In this document: positions 43,224-52,574 of the stretch, one piece after another | Numbering within the stretch: the stretch's first letter is position 1 | How the letters are laid out: each line of letters opens with the position of its first letter | Assembly: GCA_017545045.1 (NCBI GenBank) | Contig: JAFYDA010000057.1 | Span: 1-61,068 of the forward strand | Direction: 5' to 3' | Source of the DNA: Prevotella sp. | GTDB lineage: Bacteria; Bacteroidota; Bacteroidia; Bacteroidales; Bacteroidaceae | Length of the DNA stretch: 61,068 nt | The notes under the pieces: model-generated | Database searches by the model: none | Told to the model about the DNA's origin: nothing | The model's input: the letters and a program-made list of their open reading frames with translations, nothing else | Position numbers and translations under genes: made by a program

Positions 43224-45025
43224 AGAAACGAGTCCTCTATCTGGCGAAATTCTATGCTGTCACCGTAGCGGCATTCATAGTGGCAAAAGTAGTGTTCATG
43301 CTCTACAACGCTACGGAGTTGTCTGTGGGCGACGTGGCTGACGTACTGACACACGGACTGAGTCTCGACCTGTCCACAGCACTTTACGTGATGGCGGTGC
43401 CGCTGCTCGTTATGATGGGCACCATCTTCGCTGGCAATAACCGCATCATCCGGAGCATACTGACAGTTTACTATGCCGTAGTGGCCTTGTTGATTGCCCT
43501 GGCGGCAGTTGCCGATACCTGTCTCTACGAATTCTGGTTGTTCAAGCTCGATGCTTCTTGCCTACAATACTTGGAAACACCGACAGAAGCTATGGCCAGC
43601 GTATCAACGGGCTATCTCATTGTGCGTGCCTTGGCACTGGTAGTGGCAGTGGTCATTCTCTTCGCCATTTACCGCTGTATAGCCTTGAACATGACAAAGA
43701 GTCGCCACCGCATCATGGAACTGATTATCTGTCTGGCTTGCATACCGTTAATGGTCATCGGCATCCGCGGCGGATTAGGGGAATCGACAACGAACATCGG
43801 ACAGGTGTATTTCAGTGAACGGCAATTCCTCAACCACTCGGCCGTCAACCCCGTCTTCTCGTTTATGGCCTCTTTTGAAAAGACGGCTACGAACAACGTC
43901 ACCTATCACTTTATGGACGATGACGAGTGCCAGCGCATAGTAAGGAAGCTCTACAATACAGAAAGCCGCGGCTGCGACACATTGCTCACGACTAATCAGC
44001 CAAACATCATCATCATACTGTTAGAGAGCTGTGGTGGCACATTTACGGACATCGGCGGACACGGCGACGTGACGCCCAACCTGAACAAACTGAGCAGCGA
44101 GGGCATCTATTTCGCCAACTGTTACGGCAATACGTGGCGAACAGACCGCGGGACGGTATGCACCTGGAGCGGATATCCGTCGTTCCCTACAATGTCGGTA
44201 ATGAAGATGCCTTCGAAATCACGCTCACTGCCTAACTTAGCACGGACACTGCATGAAGAGCGGGACTACGAGACCCATTACCTGTACGGCGGAGACATCA
44301 ATTTCACGAACATGCGCAGCTATCTGATTGGTGGTGGTTTCAGTGAACTGACATGGATGAGCGACTACAGCCGCGAAGAGCAGCAGACATCGAAATGGGG
44401 CGTACGTGATGACATCACATTCGAAACCTTGCTCAACCTGACGAAGCAGATGAAAGAGCCGTTCCTCATTGGCTACTCTACACTGAGTAGTCACGCACCG
44501 TGGGATGTTCCTGTAAAGCAGTTTGACGACGAGGTGCTCAATGCGTTCTACTACCTCGACCAGTGTGTTGGCCACTTCATCGAAGACCTGCGCAAGAGCG
44601 ACAAGTGGGAGTCTACATTGGTGGTATTGCTGCCCGACCACGGCATACCCTATAAAGGCATTGACGAGACGCAGCCGCTGAAGAACCACATCCCGATGAT
44701 ATGGGTGGGTGGTGCCGTTAAGGAACCGCGACGCATAGAGCAGGTATGCAACCAGACCGACTTGGCTGCCACGCTGTTAGGACAGATGGGCATCAACCAC
44801 AGCGACTACACGTTCAGCCGCGACGTGCTGAGCGAGACCTATCAAGAACCGTTTGCCATCAACACCTACGACGACGGCTTTTCAATGTACGACAGCACAA
44901 GTTTCGTGAATTACGATTTCATCAGTAACCGTGTGGTGGCTTCTCAGGGTAATAACAACGAACGGCTGATACAACGGGCGAAGGCCATCCTGCAAGCTGC
45001 CTCAACAGACTTGAACGGAAGATAA
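43220..45025 (+). CDS. LtaS-like membrane phospho-transferase/sulfatase-fold protein (copy 1)
   Basis: An alkaline-phosphatase-superfamily enzyme with five N-terminal membrane helices (about 1-200) and a periplasmic catalytic domain. Metal and nucleophile positions are suggested by IIIILLESCGG, then GNTWRTDRGTVCTWSG with a candidate threonine nucleophile, and LLPDHGIPYKG near the end. Relatives transfer phosphoglycerol or phosphoethanolamine from phospholipids to envelope glycans. The start is unusual: the frame opens with TTG at 43220, overlapping the ABC stop as TTGA. The first internal ATG would cut into the first helix, so TTG is preferred. A decoration of lipid A or a surface polysaccharide is inferred. 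Confidence 0.8.
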   Translation: MKKRVLYLAKFYAVTVAAFIVAKVVFMLYNATELSVGDVADVLTHGLSLDLSTALYVMAVPLLVMMGTIFAGNNRIIRSILTVYYAVVALLIALAAVADTCLYEFWLFKLDASCLQYLETPTEAMASVSTGYLIVRALALVVAVVILFAIYRCIALNMTKSRHRIMELIICLACIPLMVIGIRGGLGESTTNIGQVYFSERQFLNHSAVNPVFSFMASFEKTATNNVTYHFMDDDECQRIVRKLYNTESRGCDTLLTTNQPNIIIILLESCGGTFTDIGGHGDVTPNLNKLSSEGIYFANCYGNTWRTDRGTVCTWSGYPSFPTMSVMKMPSKSRSLPNLARTLHEERDYETHYLYGGDINFTNMRSYLIGGGFSELTWMSDYSREEQQTSKWGVRDDITFETLLNLTKQMKEPFLIGYSTLSSHAPWDVPVKQFDDEVLNAFYYLDQCVGHFIEDLRKSDKWESTLVVLLPDHGIPYKGIDETQPLKNHIPMIWVGGAVKEPRRIEQVCNQTDLAATLLGQMGINHSDYTFSRDVLSETYQEPFAINTYDDGFSMYDSTSFVNYDFISNRVVASQGNNNERLIQRAKAILQAASTDLNGR

Positions 45026-45065
45026 GGGAAGAGTGAAAAGTGAATCATTTGCTACCGCGAAAAGA

Positions 45066-47015
45066 ATGAAGAAAAAAGTGTTCTTGCCATGGGTGGCGGT
45101 TGTATGGAACCTGCTGCTGGTCTATCTGGTCTATCAGATGGTCAGAGTAGAGTATCTGCTGGAGAACAGCAGCTATCTCAACTATACGACCGACACGTTC
45201 CTGGGCGGTCTGCTGTTCGACACATCAGCCATCCTTTACACCAACGTCCTCTATGTGCTGCTCCTTCTACTGCCCCTGCACTGGAAAGAAAACACACGCT
45301 ATCAATGCTGTTGCAAATGGCTCTTCATGGTGGTGAACGGCATCGCCACGGCCGTCAACCTCGCCGATTCTGTTTACTTCCAGTACACCATGCGACGGAC
45401 GACGACCTCCGTCTTCAGCGAGTTCTCCAATGAGGGTAACTTAGGCAGTATCATCGGTACCGAACTGCTGCGCCACTGGTATCTCGTGCTGCTATTCGTC
45501 ATCATAGTATTCATACTGTGGAAACTCTACATCACACCACGAACAGACGGACGCCACCTGCGTCCACTGTGGCGTTACTATACGATGCAGATCGTGGCGT
45601 TGCTGGTGTTCACGCCACTCTGCATAGCTGGTATGCGCGGTGGCTTCACAACGGCAGTACGTCCCATCACTATCTCGAACGCCAACCAATATGCCGCACG
45701 GCCCACGGATGCCGCCTTGGTGCTGAATACACCGTTTGCACTGATACGAACAGTGGGTAAAGATGTCTTTACCGTGCCCCATTATTTCGATGACAAAGAG
45801 CTTGAAGACATCTACACGCCCTTGCATGCCGGAAAATTCAAAGATTCCGGATTTTCCAAGAAGAACGTGGTGGTGCTCATCGTCGAAAGCTTCGGACGTG
45901 AGTATATCGGTGCATTGAACAAAAAACTGGACGGTGGCCGCTATAGGGGCTTTACACCTTACATCGACTCACTCATCAGCCACAGCACCACCTTCCGCTA
46001 TAGCTACTGCAACGGTCGCAAAAGCATCGATGGCATGCCCAGCATATTATCGTCAATCCCCATGTTTGTAGAGCCATTCATCCTAACACCAGCGTCCATG
46101 AACGACTTCACGGGACTGGCCGGCATACTGGCTGAAGAAAGTTACGAGACGGCTTTCTTCCATGGTGCCCAAAACGGCTCAATGGGTTTCCAAGCCTTTG
46201 CCCGCAAGACAGGCTTCCAGCGCTATTACGGACGTACAGAGTACGAGGCAGCTCGTGGCACGGATGATTTCGATGGCACATGGGCCATTTGGGACGAGCC
46301 ATTCTTACAATACTTTGCCGACGAGATGAGTCGCATGCAGCAACCCTTCATGACAGCCGTCTTCACGGCCAGCAGTCATCATCCCTTCGCCATTCCCGAT
46401 AAATACCGTCAGCAGTTCCCAGAAGGCGAGTTGGAAATCCACAAATGCATACGCTATACCGATATGGCACTGGGGAAGTTCTTTGAAAAGGCCAGCCGTC
46501 AGCCGTGGTTCAAGAACACAATCTTTGTGCTGACGAGCGACCACACCAACATGAGCAATCATGCCGAATACCAAACCGACCTCGGCGGTTTCTCATCACC
46601 TATTATTATATATAACCCCAGCCAGCCTACGGGTGAAATGCAGGAAAAAATAGCGCAGCAGATAGACATTCTGCCTACCGTTCTGGGCTTGCTGGACTAT
46701 CCAAAACCTTACTTCGGCTTTGGCATCGACCTTTTCAACACTCCTGCAAAAGATACTTGGGCTGTCAACTACCTGAATGGTATATATCAGTATGTGAAGA
46801 ATGGCTATGTTCTGCAGTTTGACGGTCAGCATACAACGGCCGTCTATCGGTTGGAAGACCAGCTGATGAAACATAACCTGATTTCTGATTCCGTAGCGGT
46901 AGCAGATTCTTCACGCTTCACACTTCACAACTCATTTAATAAGATGGAACGCGAACTGAAAGCCATCATCCAGCAGTATATGACGCGGATGAAGCAAAAC
47001 AGACTAACCCACTAA
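45066..47015 (+). CDS. LtaS-like membrane phospho-transferase/sulfatase-fold protein (copy 2)
   Basis: Same family and topology as the preceding gene. It has N-terminal helices (PWVAVVWNLLLVYLVYQMV, VLYVLLLLLPLHW, LVLLFVIIVFILWKLY), then a catalytic domain with VVVLIVESFGREYIGAL, GRKSIDGMPSILSSIP, TASSHHPFAIPDKY and FVLTSDHTNMSNHAE. At the position of the LtaS threonine in GKTSD it has RKSID, so serine is the likely nucleophile, unlike copy 1. I prefer ATG at 45066 over a GTG at 45033 because the extra 11 residues are polar and precede the natural MKKKVF start. It ends tail to tail with the acyltransferase gene; the stop codons interlock (CTAA). Confidence 0.82.
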   Translation: MKKKVFLPWVAVVWNLLLVYLVYQMVRVEYLLENSSYLNYTTDTFLGGLLFDTSAILYTNVLYVLLLLLPLHWKENTRYQCCCKWLFMVVNGIATAVNLADSVYFQYTMRRTTTSVFSEFSNEGNLGSIIGTELLRHWYLVLLFVIIVFILWKLYITPRTDGRHLRPLWRYYTMQIVALLVFTPLCIAGMRGGFTTAVRPITISNANQYAARPTDAALVLNTPFALIRTVGKDVFTVPHYFDDKELEDIYTPLHAGKFKDSGFSKKNVVVLIVESFGREYIGALNKKLDGGRYRGFTPYIDSLISHSTTFRYSYCNGRKSIDGMPSILSSIPMFVEPFILTPASMNDFTGLAGILAEESYETAFFHGAQNGSMGFQAFARKTGFQRYYGRTEYEAARGTDDFDGTWAIWDEPFLQYFADEMSRMQQPFMTAVFTASSHHPFAIPDKYRQQFPEGELEIHKCIRYTDMALGKFFEKASRQPWFKNTIFVLTSDHTNMSNHAEYQTDLGGFSSPIIIYNPSQPTGEMQEKIAQQIDILPTVLGLLDYPKPYFGFGIDLFNTPAKDTWAVNYLNGIYQYVKNGYVLQFDGQHTTAVYRLEDQLMKHNLISDSVAVADSSRFTLHNSFNKMERELKAIIQQYMTRMKQNRLTH

Positions 47016-47953
47016 CAGTTGTCAGGATGATCCTTGGCAATGACTTTGCCGTTCACCACCTCAAAACGCTTATTGAACTCCTCGCGGGTACGTGCCCAGC
47101 GGTTGTGGCTCCACAACCAGTATTCTGGTGCGCGTCGAATGCTCGCCTCAAGCATGGAGAAGTAGGTGTCGGTCAGTTCAAACTCCTTCATCTCCTTGGA
47201 ATTACGGGTAATCAGTTTAAACTCACCAACATAGTAACCACGGCGTACACGATGCATGTCGAGATAGAAAGCTGCATTGTCAAGCTTATTGACAATGCGC
47301 TCCGTACCTGTCAGTACGGGGGTGTCATGATGCAAGAAGTCCACCCAGTGATGGATGTTCACCCAGTGGGGCTTCTGGTCGGAAAGGAAACCTATAAGAT
47401 TAACCCGTTTCTCACTACGAAACTTTAGCAGTCGGCGCAGTGTTTCCTGCATGGGAATGCTCACAGAACCCTGCCGTTGGCGCAGTCGAAGGAACAGACG
47501 GTCAAAGCTCTCGTTCTCTATGGGATGGTAAATCTGTCCACACTGGGCACCTGGTATCAGCCAGAGTTGTAGCGAAGTAACAAACTCCCAGTTGCAGTAG
47601 TGGCCCATATAGAGCGTTATCGACTGTCCGCTACCTAATACCTCGTTGACGTGCTCTATTCCCTTAAACACCATACGCTTTCTCAGGTTCTTCTGGCTGA
47701 TGGTCATCAACTTCACCGACTCTGCGATATAGTCGCCGAAGAAATGATAGAATCCACGCTCTATTTTTCGCAGTTCAGCCTCACTCTTCTCTGGGAAAGA
47801 GGTGGCAAGATTCTGTCGAACTACCTTCTTGCGATAACCTATCATCCGGTAAAGGATGAGGTAGAGAAGGTCGGAAAGCAGATAATGCACCCAGAAAGGG
47901 AGCAATGAAAGCAGATACCAAACTGCCAAGACGAGGTAGTAGACAATCTTCAT
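47012..47953 (-). CDS. Lipid A-type lysophospholipid acyltransferase (LpxL/HtrB family)
   Basis: A membrane-anchored acyltransferase that adds a secondary acyl chain to a lipid A precursor. An N-terminal helix (YYLVLAVWYLLSLLPFWVHYLL) is followed by the catalytic HX4E motif in GHYCNWEF (H118, E123), and by FLSDQKPHW and TGTERIVNKLDNAAFYLDMHRV typical of the family. The C-terminus has RRAPEYWLWSHNRWARTREE, where WLWxHxRW is a strong family mark. 313 residues is normal. It is co-transcribed behind licD (7-base gap). Confidence 0.9.
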   Translation of the reverse strand: MKIVYYLVLAVWYLLSLLPFWVHYLLSDLLYLILYRMIGYRKKVVRQNLATSFPEKSEAELRKIERGFYHFFGDYIAESVKLMTISQKNLRKRMVFKGIEHVNEVLGSGQSITLYMGHYCNWEFVTSLQLWLIPGAQCGQIYHPIENESFDRLFLRLRQRQGSVSIPMQETLRRLLKFRSEKRVNLIGFLSDQKPHWVNIHHWVDFLHHDTPVLTGTERIVNKLDNAAFYLDMHRVRRGYYVGEFKLITRNSKEMKEFELTDTYFSMLEASIRRAPEYWLWSHNRWARTREEFNKRFEVVNGKVIAKDHPDNC

Positions 47954-47960
47954 ACGCTTT

Positions 47961-48776
47961 TTAGTCTTCTTTGTATTGTTGATAGGGATGCTCTAAATCC
48001 AGCAAATGGAAATTGTGCTGACGCTGGTGCTCACCGTCGGGAATGGTCATATAGTCGCCGTACTTCTTCGTCAGATAGCGGTGGTACTGTTCCACGCCCA
48101 TAGCGGTCATATCCTCAAACTGGTATGGCTGAGGCGTCCCAAGAACCTCCTTTGGAGTAGTTCCTCGCAGACCGTCGTCGTAGTCGGCCACCAGGCAACA
48201 TTGGTCGTAGGGATATTTCGTCAGTATCCGTCGGATAGCCGACTGCACACCGTCCAGTGTATAGAGCCGTCGACAAAGCAGCGGTATCCACGAACTGGGA
48301 CCGTGACCGTGCTTGTAAGGGTCGCGAAACAGCAGGTAGAGCACCCGTTTGTAATACTGATAACGGGCAAACTGCCATCGCTGTGCCAGCCATCCGTCTG
48401 GCACACCGTCAACAGGGAAAACGTCCAAATAGATACCACCAAGATATTTCAGGTGCATCCGCTCTATCAGCGTGGTACTACTGTCCTGTATCTTAGCAAA
48501 CGGCAGCGGATAGGAGTCGTCGTTCTCAGCACATACCATTTCGAACGGCTCAGGCAACCACTCCTGCTGATGAGCAATGAGCCGCTCATAGTCAGGGCGC
48601 GGCATGGCGATGTCAAGGTCGTCGTCCCAGGGAATAAAACCTTTATGGCGCACTGCGCCTATCATCGTTCCCGCCCAGATATAATAGCACAGGCCATGCT
48701 CTCGACAGGTCTTGTCTACGGCGCGCAGAATATCAAGAATTCGCAGCTGTAAGGGACGTATTTCGTAAAGTGCCAT
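47961..48776 (-). CDS. LicD family phosphotransferase
   Basis: A cytoplasmic nucleotidyltransferase-fold protein; LicD relatives move phosphocholine or similar groups onto glycans. Diagnostic motifs are LDILRAVDKTCREHGLCYYIWAGTMIGAVRHKGFIPWDDDLDIAMPRPDYERL (about 12-66, quoted here only as a guide to the LicD core) with the catalytic Asp pair in WDDDLDIAM. The last part, GGIYLDVFPVDGVPD, is also typical. It begins 13 bases from its promoter and precedes the acyltransferase. Together with the neighbouring GT2 and GT90 genes it suggests assembly of a phospho-substituted surface glycan. The donor group is unknown. Confidence 0.9.
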   Translation of the reverse strand: MALYEIRPLQLRILDILRAVDKTCREHGLCYYIWAGTMIGAVRHKGFIPWDDDLDIAMPRPDYERLIAHQQEWLPEPFEMVCAENDDSYPLPFAKIQDSSTTLIERMHLKYLGGIYLDVFPVDGVPDGWLAQRWQFARYQYYKRVLYLLFRDPYKHGHGPSSWIPLLCRRLYTLDGVQSAIRRILTKYPYDQCCLVADYDDGLRGTTPKEVLGTPQPYQFEDMTAMGVEQYHRYLTKKYGDYMTIPDGEHQRQHNFHLLDLEHPYQQYKED

Positions 48777-48789
48777 ATTTTATTGCTTG

Positions 48790-48797
48790 CAAAGGTA
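48790..48797 (-). promoter_or_regulatory. Promoter of the licD-acyltransferase pair
   Basis: TACCTTTG on the minus strand, 13 bases from the licD start codon, predicting a leader of only a few nucleotides. Confidence 0.65.
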
Positions 48798-48798
48798 A

Positions 48799-48838
48799 AA
48801 AATAATTATGAATTATGGATTATGAATTATGAATTATT
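48799..48838. repeat. AATTATG short direct repeats between divergent promoters
   Basis: Four to five tandem copies of (A)ATTATG(G) lie between the licD and GT2 promoters, the same architecture as 39986-40019. Confidence 0.75.
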
Positions 48839-48841
48839 TTG

Positions 48842-48849
48842 TAACTTTG
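48842..48849 (+). promoter_or_regulatory. Promoter -7 box of the GT2-GT90-GH97-GH43-GH3 run
   Basis: TAACTTTG preceded by AATTATTTTG exactly as at the miaB promoter. The GT2 ATG is at 48871. Confidence 0.65.
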
Positions 48850-48870
48850 TACCCAAAATAATAAAACGGG

Positions 48871-49752
48871 ATGGATAAAACGGCAAAATTCTCGATTCTG
48901 ATTCCTTCATGGAACAATCTCGCCTTCTTAAAACTATGTATTGAGAGCATCCGCAGAAACTCCGTCTGCCAGCACCAGATTATCGTGCATGTGAACGACG
49001 GCAGCGACGGCACACTGGAGTGGGTCAGGACTGAAGGGCTGGACTTTACGCACACCGAGCGGAACGTAGGCGTGTGCATGGCAATGAACATGATGAGAGC
49101 CAAGGTGCAGACCGACTATATATGCTTCTTGAACGACGACATGTACGTACTGCCCGGATGGGACGAAGTGTTGATGCAGGAGATAGCGTCGCTGCCCGAC
49201 AACCGTTTTTTCCTCTCGGCAACCACCATCCAACCTCACACAAAGGGCAACTTCATCATCGTGGCAGACTATGGCGACACGGTGGAGTCGTTTCAGGAAC
49301 AGCAATTGCTGCAGCACTATCGCGACTACCCGCTGCACGACTGGATGGGAGCCACTCTGCCCCCCAACATCGTACACCGCGACATCTGGGACTTGGTGGG
49401 CGGCTATAGTGTGGAGCTGACGCCCGGCATGTACAGCGACCCAGACTTCACAGCCAAGCTGTGGCTCTGCGGTATACGCTATATGAAAGGACTCTCGGCC
49501 AGCCGCGTCTACCATTTTGAGACCAAGTCGACGGGTCGTGTCAAGAAGAACAACGGACAGATGCAGTTCCTGATGAAATGGGGCATGACATCATCTACGT
49601 TCCGACGGCTTTACACTTATCGCGGACAGGCTTTTTCCCCCGAATTGATTGACAATCCCGTTGGCGGCAGCCGACTTAGGACACACCTGCTGCGCGGACG
49701 GCTTAAGGCACTGTGGTATATCATCCGTGGATCGTTCCGCCCAATCTTGTAA
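48871..49752 (+). CDS. Family 2 glycosyltransferase
   Basis: A GT-A fold transferase of 293 residues. It starts KFSILIPSWNNLAFLKLCIESI, then HVNDGSDGTLEWV and NVGVCMAMNMM, with the DxD-type motif in CFLNDDMYVLPGWDEVL (about 89-105). The acceptor-side region carries HDWMGATLPPNIVHRDIWDLVGGYSVELTPGMYSD. It probably adds a sugar to a lipid-linked glycan in the cytoplasm. It is transcribed divergently from licD and followed 2 bases later by a GT90 gene, which suggests the two act on the same glycan. Donor sugar unknown. Confidence 0.9.
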   Translation: MDKTAKFSILIPSWNNLAFLKLCIESIRRNSVCQHQIIVHVNDGSDGTLEWVRTEGLDFTHTERNVGVCMAMNMMRAKVQTDYICFLNDDMYVLPGWDEVLMQEIASLPDNRFFLSATTIQPHTKGNFIIVADYGDTVESFQEQQLLQHYRDYPLHDWMGATLPPNIVHRDIWDLVGGYSVELTPGMYSDPDFTAKLWLCGIRYMKGLSASRVYHFETKSTGRVKKNNGQMQFLMKWGMTSSTFRRLYTYRGQAFSPELIDNPVGGSRLRTHLLRGRLKALWYIIRGSFRPIL

Positions 49753-49754
49753 TT

Positions 49755-50747
49755 ATGGACCGCAGAAAATTAAACTATATGCTGCACAGCGGCAAGAACA
49801 GCAAGTTGAAGTTCTACGCCAGAAGCTATCTGAGGGAATATACCCCCAGGATATTTGCACGGCGGCAGCTAAACCGTCTTCTCCGCGAGGCAGAACGCAG
49901 TGCCGACCACGACTACATCATGCAGCGTGCCGACTATTATTGCAAACTGACTGCCGACAGCACCTACGACCACCGGAAATGGGACGACGAGGCCGTCAGT
50001 CTGCGCAATCAGCCTATGACAGGACAGAAAAGCTACTATTTCGACGCAATGGAATATGCCCGTTATTTCAACGGTCAGCTGAAGTGGATTCTCAGGCATG
50101 GCGATATTACTTACGTGCCTGAACTGCCTACCATTCTGAAGAGCCGCCCGATAGGCGATGACAACCAGAACTCCGTCATACTGAATCTCGACAAGGTGCG
50201 CCATTTCCTCTTTGTCAACGACCAAAAGGCGTGGCGCGACAAGCGCAACGTGGCCGTCTTCCGTGGCGACCTCGGCATTCTCAAGGAGAACCGGAATGTC
50301 TTTATGCGGCGTTTTGCCGACGGTCAGTCGCCACTGGTCGATGCTGCCTCCACCAACCGATGGGACGAGCACCCGGAGTGGCAGCAGCCGAAGCTGACCA
50401 TCGGCGAGCATTTGGACTACAAGTTCATCATGTCGCTCGAAGGCAACGACGTGGCATCGAACCTGAAGTGGGTCATGTCGTCGAACTCCATTGCCGTGAC
50501 ACCGCGCCTCACCTGCGAGACGTGGTTTATGGAGGGCACACTGCGGCCCAACTACCATTACATTGAGGTAAAAGACGATTTCTCCGACCTGGAGGAACGG
50601 CTCACTTACTATATAGAACATCCCGCTGAGGCCGAGGCCATCATCCGCCACGCCCATGAGTATGTGGACCAGTTCCGCAACAAGCAGCGCGAACGGCTTA
50701 TCTCACTGCTGGTACTGAAGAAATATTTTGAAATAACCAATACATAA
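49755..50747 (+). CDS. Family 90 (CAP10/LpsA-type) glycosyltransferase
   Basis: A 330-residue protein with GT90 features: VAVFRGDLGI (the conserved F/W-R-G motif), then DEHPEWQQPKLTIGEHLDYKFIMSLEGNDVASNLKWVMSSNSIAV, whose E-G-N-D-V-A-S-N-L-K-W core is diagnostic, and PNYHYIEVKDDFSDLEERLTYY near the end. GT90 enzymes include xylosyl- and glucosyltransferases of capsules and bacterial LPS core. I chose ATG at 49755 (MDRRKLNYML) because the longer frame overlaps GT2. The stop codon is directly abutted by the GH97 start. Confidence 0.9.
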   Translation: MDRRKLNYMLHSGKNSKLKFYARSYLREYTPRIFARRQLNRLLREAERSADHDYIMQRADYYCKLTADSTYDHRKWDDEAVSLRNQPMTGQKSYYFDAMEYARYFNGQLKWILRHGDITYVPELPTILKSRPIGDDNQNSVILNLDKVRHFLFVNDQKAWRDKRNVAVFRGDLGILKENRNVFMRRFADGQSPLVDAASTNRWDEHPEWQQPKLTIGEHLDYKFIMSLEGNDVASNLKWVMSSNSIAVTPRLTCETWFMEGTLRPNYHYIEVKDDFSDLEERLTYYIEHPAEAEAIIRHAHEYVDQFRNKQRERLISLLVLKKYFEITNT

Positions 50748-52547
50748 ATGTCTATGAAGAAATTTTTCTTATGGCTTGCTGTGGCAAGCCTGACTATGAC
50801 GGCGACAGCCCAGCGGCTGACATCGCCCAATGGCAAATTGTCTGTGAAATCAGAAAATGGCCAGTGGGTCATTGACTATCAGGGGCAGCAGGTGCTTACG
50901 ATGAAGGCTGCCGAAGCCGCCACGTCCCTGAAAGACATGAAACCCCAGTTCGTCAAGGCCGACTATCAGATGCTGTCAGGTAAACGGAGCCACTGCACCA
51001 ACGAGGCTAATGAGTATCGCATCGGTCAGATGACGCTCCGCCTCTATAACGACGGCCTGGCCTACCGCTACGAGTCGTCCGTGAAGGAGCAGGCTGCCTA
51101 CGTCATTCCCGAGGGCATGAAGCGCTGGATGATGCAGTGGACGGATGGTGCCGAGAACTTCTATCCGCTGATGACGTCGTACAAGGAGAAGGCGCAGCGG
51201 TCGTTCAGCGCGGTGTCGAAGGATGCCGACGGCAACTGCGTGCGCTGGAGCTTCCCGGCTTTGTTGGAACTGAAGGACGGCGTATTTGCACTGCTGACAG
51301 AAGCGAACATCGAGAAGGGACAGAGCGCCTCGTCAATGTACAACGAGGGCGAAGTGTATCGCGTGGTGGAAGACGAGAAGATTCCTGGCGGCATAACTGC
51401 AGGGCACTCACCATGGCGCGTGGTCATCATCGGCACGCTGGGCGACGTGGTGGAGTCGACGCTTGTCACCGATGTCAGCGAACCGTGCAAGCTTGAGGAC
51501 ACGAGTTGGATTCACCCAGGCGTGGTGTCGTGGGTCTATTGGGCCTACAACCACGGGTCGGACGACTATAACATCATCAAGAAATACACCGACCTGGCCG
51601 CTACGCTGCGTCTTCCCTACGTGCTGATCGACGCCGAGTGGGACAGAATGAAGGACGGTAAGACGGTTGAGGATGCCGTTGCCTACGCCAAGTCGCGTGG
51701 TGTGAAGCCGATGATATGGTACAACTCCTCGGTGGGCTGGATTGACGGTGCGCCAACACCTAAGTTCCGTCTGAACAAGCCCGAAGACCGCGAGAAGGAG
51801 TTCGCCTGGTGCGAGAAGATTGGCGTGGCCGGTGTTAAGATTGATTTCTTCAGCGGTGAAAACCAGAAGAACATGGACTATTGCATCGACCTCATGGAGA
51901 GTGCCGCCCGCCATCACCTGCTGGTCAACTTCCACGGTGCCACCGTGCCCCGCGGCTGGCAGCGCACCTATCCTAACCTGCTCTCGACCGAGGGTGTCTA
52001 CGGTGCTGAGTGGTACAACAACGTGCCGACCTTTACCGACAAGGCCGCCTCGCACAACGCCACGCTACCCTTCACACGCAATGTCATCGGCCCCATGGAC
52101 TATACGCCCTGCGCCTTCAGCGACTCACAGCATCCGCACATCACAAGCCACGCCCATGAGCTGGCACTGACGGCCCTCTTTGAGAGCGGACTGCAGCATC
52201 TGGCCGACCGTCCTGAGAGCTTCCTGGCTCAGCCGCAAGCCGTTCAGGATTTCCTGTCGGACTTGCCCGCCGCATGGGACGAGACGCGCTTCGTCAGCGG
52301 CTACCCCGGCGAAAGTTGTGTGCTGGCTCGTCGCAGTGGCAAGACGTGGTATGTGGCCGGCATCAACGGCACCGACAGCGAGAAGACCCTCGCCGTGCCT
52401 CTTGATTTTATCAAGGGAAAACACACTGCCACCCTGTTTGCCGACAGCGGTAGCAAGGAGCAGCCCTGGCGCATTGAGAGCGTCAAGAAACTGCCGGCAA
52501 CCGTCACCTGCCAGCCTCGCGGCGGCTTCATCTTTGTCATTAAATAA
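50748..52547 (+). CDS. GH97 retaining alpha-galactosidase-like enzyme
   Basis: A secreted or periplasmic enzyme with a signal peptide to TATAQ (about residue 22). GH97 has an N-terminal beta-super-sandwich (RLTSPNGKLSV onward), a catalytic barrel and a C-terminal beta domain. The barrel shows VLIDAEWD, MIWYNSSVGW, GVKIDFFSGENQ with the Asp used as nucleophile in the retaining subgroup, and STEGVYGAEW with a candidate acid/base Glu. The Asp points to the retaining alpha-galactosidase branch rather than the inverting SusB branch. 599 residues is slightly under the usual 640. It begins immediately after the GT90 stop codon. Substrate is inferred to be an alpha-galactosyl side chain. Confidence 0.88.
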   Translation: MSMKKFFLWLAVASLTMTATAQRLTSPNGKLSVKSENGQWVIDYQGQQVLTMKAAEAATSLKDMKPQFVKADYQMLSGKRSHCTNEANEYRIGQMTLRLYNDGLAYRYESSVKEQAAYVIPEGMKRWMMQWTDGAENFYPLMTSYKEKAQRSFSAVSKDADGNCVRWSFPALLELKDGVFALLTEANIEKGQSASSMYNEGEVYRVVEDEKIPGGITAGHSPWRVVIIGTLGDVVESTLVTDVSEPCKLEDTSWIHPGVVSWVYWAYNHGSDDYNIIKKYTDLAATLRLPYVLIDAEWDRMKDGKTVEDAVAYAKSRGVKPMIWYNSSVGWIDGAPTPKFRLNKPEDREKEFAWCEKIGVAGVKIDFFSGENQKNMDYCIDLMESAARHHLLVNFHGATVPRGWQRTYPNLLSTEGVYGAEWYNNVPTFTDKAASHNATLPFTRNVIGPMDYTPCAFSDSQHPHITSHAHELALTALFESGLQHLADRPESFLAQPQAVQDFLSDLPAAWDETRFVSGYPGESCVLARRSGKTWYVAGINGTDSEKTLAVPLDFIKGKHTATLFADSGSKEQPWRIESVKKLPATVTCQPRGGFIFVIK

Positions 52548-52574
52548 CAAAGCAAACTATTAATCATTACCTTT

